Of a stretch of 15,861 nucleotides of DNA, positions 13,832-15,861 are shown in pieces. The stretch is from assembly GCA_938042265.1 (NCBI GenBank), contig CALIRN010000376.1:1-15861 (forward strand). The letters are read 5' to 3'. Source of the stretch: an uncultured Eubacteriaceae bacterium (lineage in GTDB: Bacteria; Bacillota; Clostridia; Lachnospirales; CAG-274). The notes under the pieces were generated by a model that saw only the letters and a list, made by a program, of their open reading frames with translations, made no database searches and was not told the origin of the DNA. The position numbers and the translations under genes are program-made. Positions within the stretch are counted from its first letter, which is position 1. Each line of letters begins with the position of its first letter.

Positions 13832-15085
13832 CTAATTTAACACTGCTTTTATACGTTCTTCAAAATATATTACAAGCTGTGCTCTTATTTTGCCCCAATC
13901 CTGCCTATTACCTGTCCATTTTTTGGTAATATCCATAGCTGCCAGATACAGCATTTTAAGAAGGCTGTCATCAGTTGGAAAAACTGATTTATTCTTGGTT
14001 ACTTTGCGTAGCTGACGGTTAAAGCCTTCTACAGTATTGGTAGTATATATAATCTTTCTGACCTCCTCAGGATATTTAAAATAAGTTGATAATGTAGCCC
14101 AATTTTCACACCAGCTTTTTGATATGGTCGGATATTTGCTGTCCCATTTTTCAGCAAATGCATCAAGTTCCATTAAAGCAACTTCTTCTGAAGCTGCAGT
14201 GTAAACTCTCTTTAAATCAGCCATTAATGCCTTTATATGCTTATATGATACAAATCTAGTTGAATTTCTTATCTGATGGATTATACAATGCTGTATTTCT
14301 GTATCAGGAAAAACTGCTGAAATAGCCTGAGGAAATCCTGTAAGTCCATCAATACAAGCAATCAAAATATCTTTTACACCTCTGTTCTTCAAACCATTAA
14401 GTATGGACAGCCAGAACTTGGCACTTTCATTTTCACCAACATACATACCGAGCACATCACGTCTTCCGTCTAAATCAAGTCCTAATGCTATGTAAACAGC
14501 CTTTTTTACTATTCTTCCTTCACTTCTTACATGAAAATGTATGGCATCAAGATAAACTACAGCATAAATTTCTTCTAAAGGTCTTTCCTGCCATTCTTTT
14601 ACTATAGGCAGTACCTTATCTGTTATTCTGCTTATTGTGCTGTCAGATACATCAATGCCATACAATTCTTGAAAATGGCTTTCTATATCGCTTGTTGTCA
14701 TACCTTTTGCGTACATAGATATAATCTTTTCTTCCATATCCTGAGTAAGAGTATTTTGATATTTCCTAATGACATGTGGCTCATATTCGCCATTACGGTC
14801 TCTAGGAATATCAAGATCCATATCTCCATAGCTTGTATGCATAGTTTTCTTGCTGTAACCATTACGACTGTTGTTTATATCCTTGTTTTTGTAGTCGTAC
14901 TTAGAATAACCAAGCTTATCATCAAGTTCGCCATCTAAAGCACCTTCAAGAATAACAGACATCATTTCTCTCATAATGGAATTAACATCTTTGCCATCTT
15001 TAACAGGATTATCCTTCAAATAACCTGCCATCATTTCTCTTAATGCCTGTCTTTCAGGACTTTCATTTCTTTTTCTTCTTGCCAT
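13832..15085 (-). CDS. IS256-family (Mutator-type) transposase
   Basis: A full-length transposase of 417 residues. The DDE triad is recognisable: Asp180 in VVYLDAIHFHVR, Asp246 in IACIDGLTGFPQA, and Glu353 in TTNTVEGFNRQLRK. CIIHQIRNS (267-275) is the conserved Cys-x2-His motif after the second Asp. The N-terminal part (about 60-160) includes a helix-turn-helix segment (GMTTSDIESHF) for binding the terminal repeats. The ATG at 15085 is chosen because GGAGG lies eight bases upstream; an in-frame TTG five codons earlier overlaps that site. No frameshift or stop is present, so the element may still be active. The start region is controlled by a fold-back hairpin described separately. Confidence 0.95.
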   Translation of the reverse strand: MARRKRNESPERQALREMMAGYLKDNPVKDGKDVNSIMREMMSVILEGALDGELDDKLGYSKYDYKNKDINNSRNGYSKKTMHTSYGDMDLDIPRDRNGEYEPHVIRKYQNTLTQDMEEKIISMYAKGMTTSDIESHFQELYGIDVSDSTISRITDKVLPIVKEWQERPLEEIYAVVYLDAIHFHVRSEGRIVKKAVYIALGLDLDGRRDVLGMYVGENESAKFWLSILNGLKNRGVKDILIACIDGLTGFPQAISAVFPDTEIQHCIIHQIRNSTRFVSYKHIKALMADLKRVYTAASEEVALMELDAFAEKWDSKYPTISKSWCENWATLSTYFKYPEEVRKIIYTTNTVEGFNRQLRKVTKNKSVFPTDDSLLKMLYLAAMDITKKWTGNRQDWGKIRAQLVIYFEERIKAVLN

Positions 15086-15091
15086 AATAAA

Positions 15092-15135
15092 AACCTCCAA
15101 ACTGATTATTTTTATTATACATCAGTTTAGAGGTT
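15092..15135 (-). promoter_or_regulatory. Fold-back hairpin covering the transposase ribosome site
   Basis: Arms 15121-15135 and 15092-15106 form fifteen consecutive pairs in minus-strand RNA, with one U-G, around a 14-base loop. The 3' arm contains the GGAGG ribosome site of the transposase. Any transcript entering from outside the IS carries both arms and should hide that site. This matches the known protection of transposons such as IS10 from read-through. Confidence 0.7.
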
Positions 15136-15142
15136 TACACAA
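15114..15142 (-). promoter_or_regulatory. Transposase promoter in the right IS end
   Basis: Minus-strand TTGTGT (15137-15142), 17-base spacer, TATAAT (15114-15119). The -35 lies in the terminal repeat core and the -10 in the hairpin loop. A start near 15107 would leave out the 5' arm of the hairpin. The -35 matches the consensus at only three positions. Confidence 0.5.
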
Positions 15143-15158
15143 ACTTTGGAATTGCCCC
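15121..15158. repeat. Right terminal inverted repeat of the IS256 element
   Basis: Inverted partner of 13713-13751. Read inward on the minus strand: GGGGCAATTCC, then TTTGTGTAAAC, then CTCTAA and ACTGAT. The inner part also serves as the 5' arm of the fold-back hairpin. Confidence 0.75.
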
Positions 15159-15186
15159 TGCGCCCACCAGTAATTAATATATTCAT
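15159..15186 (-). pseudogene. Truncated start of an ATP-grasp or epimerase-like gene
   Basis: An ATG one base after the upstream stop codon begins MNILITGGR and is then cut by the IS end. A GG-containing MNILITGG start is typical of NAD(P)-binding epimerases/dehydratases, and MNILITGGR also of some ATP-grasp proteins; nine residues cannot decide. AAAGG lies upstream inside the preceding gene's last codons. The rest of the gene is not present left of the IS, where only about 40 bases separate it from the AAA+ gene stop. Confidence 0.5.
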
Positions 15187-15187
15187 A

Positions 15188-15821
15188 TTACATAGACCTT
15201 TCAAAGAAACTTAATTCAATTAATTTATCCGCCTTGTTTCCCCCAATAAAGAATTCAAAGTACTTGGTAAGTATTCTACAAAGCATTCTTTATTATTTAA
15301 CATAAAATTGCATAGATCTTTTCTTCTGCTTTTACAAATATTATTTTCTGTAATTCTATTTCATTTTTTTAATGCTTTCAATGTAACTATCAAAACTATT
15401 TTGTAATTCATCTTTGGAAAACTTTAGCTCAGATTTAAATAAAACTATAATAATAGATAAATTTTTCTAGTAATAAAATAAATAGGTCTACATTATCTTG
15501 AAATATTTGTGTCGCATAAATCCACTCCTATTTCTTCTAATGTTTCCCTAGTAATACTTTTATATAGATTAAATTTTTCTGCTTATAGGTCATAGTCTGA
15601 AATTGAGCCTCCAATAAATTTAATAGTATTAGGCATAGATATTTTTTATTCATAAGAGCAAATACATAATAGCCATATTTTGTAATGGGTAATAAATTCA
15701 CAGAAACAGACCGGCAAACATAATTGCCCACGAATTTACACTTTAAACTGTATAAGTAGTGAGAATACGTAAATTTAACTAAATTAAAATTACTTTTTGT
15801 ATACTTATATACCATTTGCAT
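15188..15821 (-). pseudogene. Degraded Nudix-like gene with several frameshifts and stops
   Basis: Minus-strand protein-like pieces run in order through changing frames. The ATG at 15821 opens a frame ending with PITKYGYYVFALMNKKYL. A shift leads to MPNTIKFIGGSISDYDL (from 15636), an in-frame TAA at 15583-15585, then AEKFNLYKSIT and RETLEEIGVDL (15549-15517), which looks like the second half of a Nudix box. Further shifts give FSKDELQNSFDSYIESIKK, NEIELQKIIFVKAEEKIY, NFMLNNKECFVEYLPSTLNS and finally NKADKLIELSFFERSM with a stop at 15188-15190. At least four frameshifts plus the internal stop are needed to join them. The Gly-to-Arg spacing is longer than the usual Nudix box, so the family call is tentative. 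An intact frame at 15537-15821 is only its first part. Confidence 0.6.
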
Positions 15822-15861
15822 ATTCGCTATTTTCTCCTAATATACTCAATAAATAATTTAA
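15805..15861 (-). CDS. 3' end of an unidentified gene (partial)
   Basis: An open minus-strand frame enters from the right edge, reads LNYLLSILGENSEYANGI and stops at 15805-15807. It overlaps the first codons of the Nudix-like gene by 17 bases, as coupled genes in an operon often do. With 18 codons only, it may be chance; it could also be another remnant. Confidence 0.3.
   Translation of the reverse strand, partial: LNYLLSILGENSEYANGI

Larger units (their letters stand above)
13713..15158 (-). mobile_element. IS256-family insertion sequence, about 1.45 kb
   Basis: A complete-looking element: one full-length Mutator-type transposase between imperfect terminal inverted repeats. The repeat core TTTGTGTAAAC (13728-13738, and inverted at 15133-15143) is exact; with one indel the similarity continues inward to ACTGAT and weakly outward to GAGACC (left) and GGGGCA (right). 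The outermost bases are uncertain by a few positions. No 8-9 bp target duplication is visible at either set of ends. The right end cuts a gene at its tenth codon. Confidence 0.88.

Noticed and set aside
15537..15821. An intact 94-residue hypothetical gene
   Set aside because: Its downstream frames continue the protein-like reading, and it ends abruptly in what looks like the middle of a Nudix-like domain; treated as part of a pseudogene.

Overview
The window reads as low-GC Firmicutes DNA, most likely a spore-forming member of the Clostridia. It carries spo0A, a DacF-type D,D-carboxypeptidase, an ftsZ whose C-terminal peptide ends LDIPEFLKNRMK, strong AGGAGG ribosome sites, many sigma-A-like promoters with 17-base spacers, and TTG/GTG starts. 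No species is assigned.

Region 1 (1-9024) is a block of minus-strand genes. In order of transcription: a small hypothetical protein (8497-9024), murA, ftsQ/divIB, ftsZ, dacF, the RNase P RNA gene rnpB, an unidentified structured 5' leader, an ArsB/NhaD-type permease, a cytidylate-kinase-like protein, a DRE-TIM aldolase-like protein, and the first nine codons of another gene at the left edge. MurA (first committed peptidoglycan step), FtsQ and FtsZ (divisome) and DacF (peptide trimming of the wall) form a reduced division and cell-wall cluster, with good promoters before ftsQ and ftsZ. The permease and kinase form one transcription unit ending in a strong terminator; the aldolase has its own promoter.

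Region 2 (9107-11706) holds an orphan 134-residue protein, a DJ-1/PfpI protein divergent from a CYTH-domain triphosphatase, spo0A with its own promoter and terminator, and tRNA-Phe(GAA). The DJ-1 and CYTH promoters point into each other and nearly touch.

Region 3 (11707-15861), just 3' of the tRNA, looks like a decaying accessory segment. It is more AT-rich and contains a stop-interrupted gene remnant, an intact CbbX/SpoVK-type AAA+ ATPase with an unusual helical N-terminal half, a complete IS256-family insertion sequence, and the debris of an older minus-strand operon. That debris is a Nudix-like gene broken by several frameshifts, followed by a gene beginning MNILITGGR that is cut off after nine codons by the IS.

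The most interesting signals are the structured leader before the permease, the fold-back hairpin over the transposase ribosome site, the face-to-face promoters between DJ-1 and CYTH, and the tRNA-proximal AAA+ ATPase with its decayed neighbours. All calls come from reading the sequence; no database search was run.
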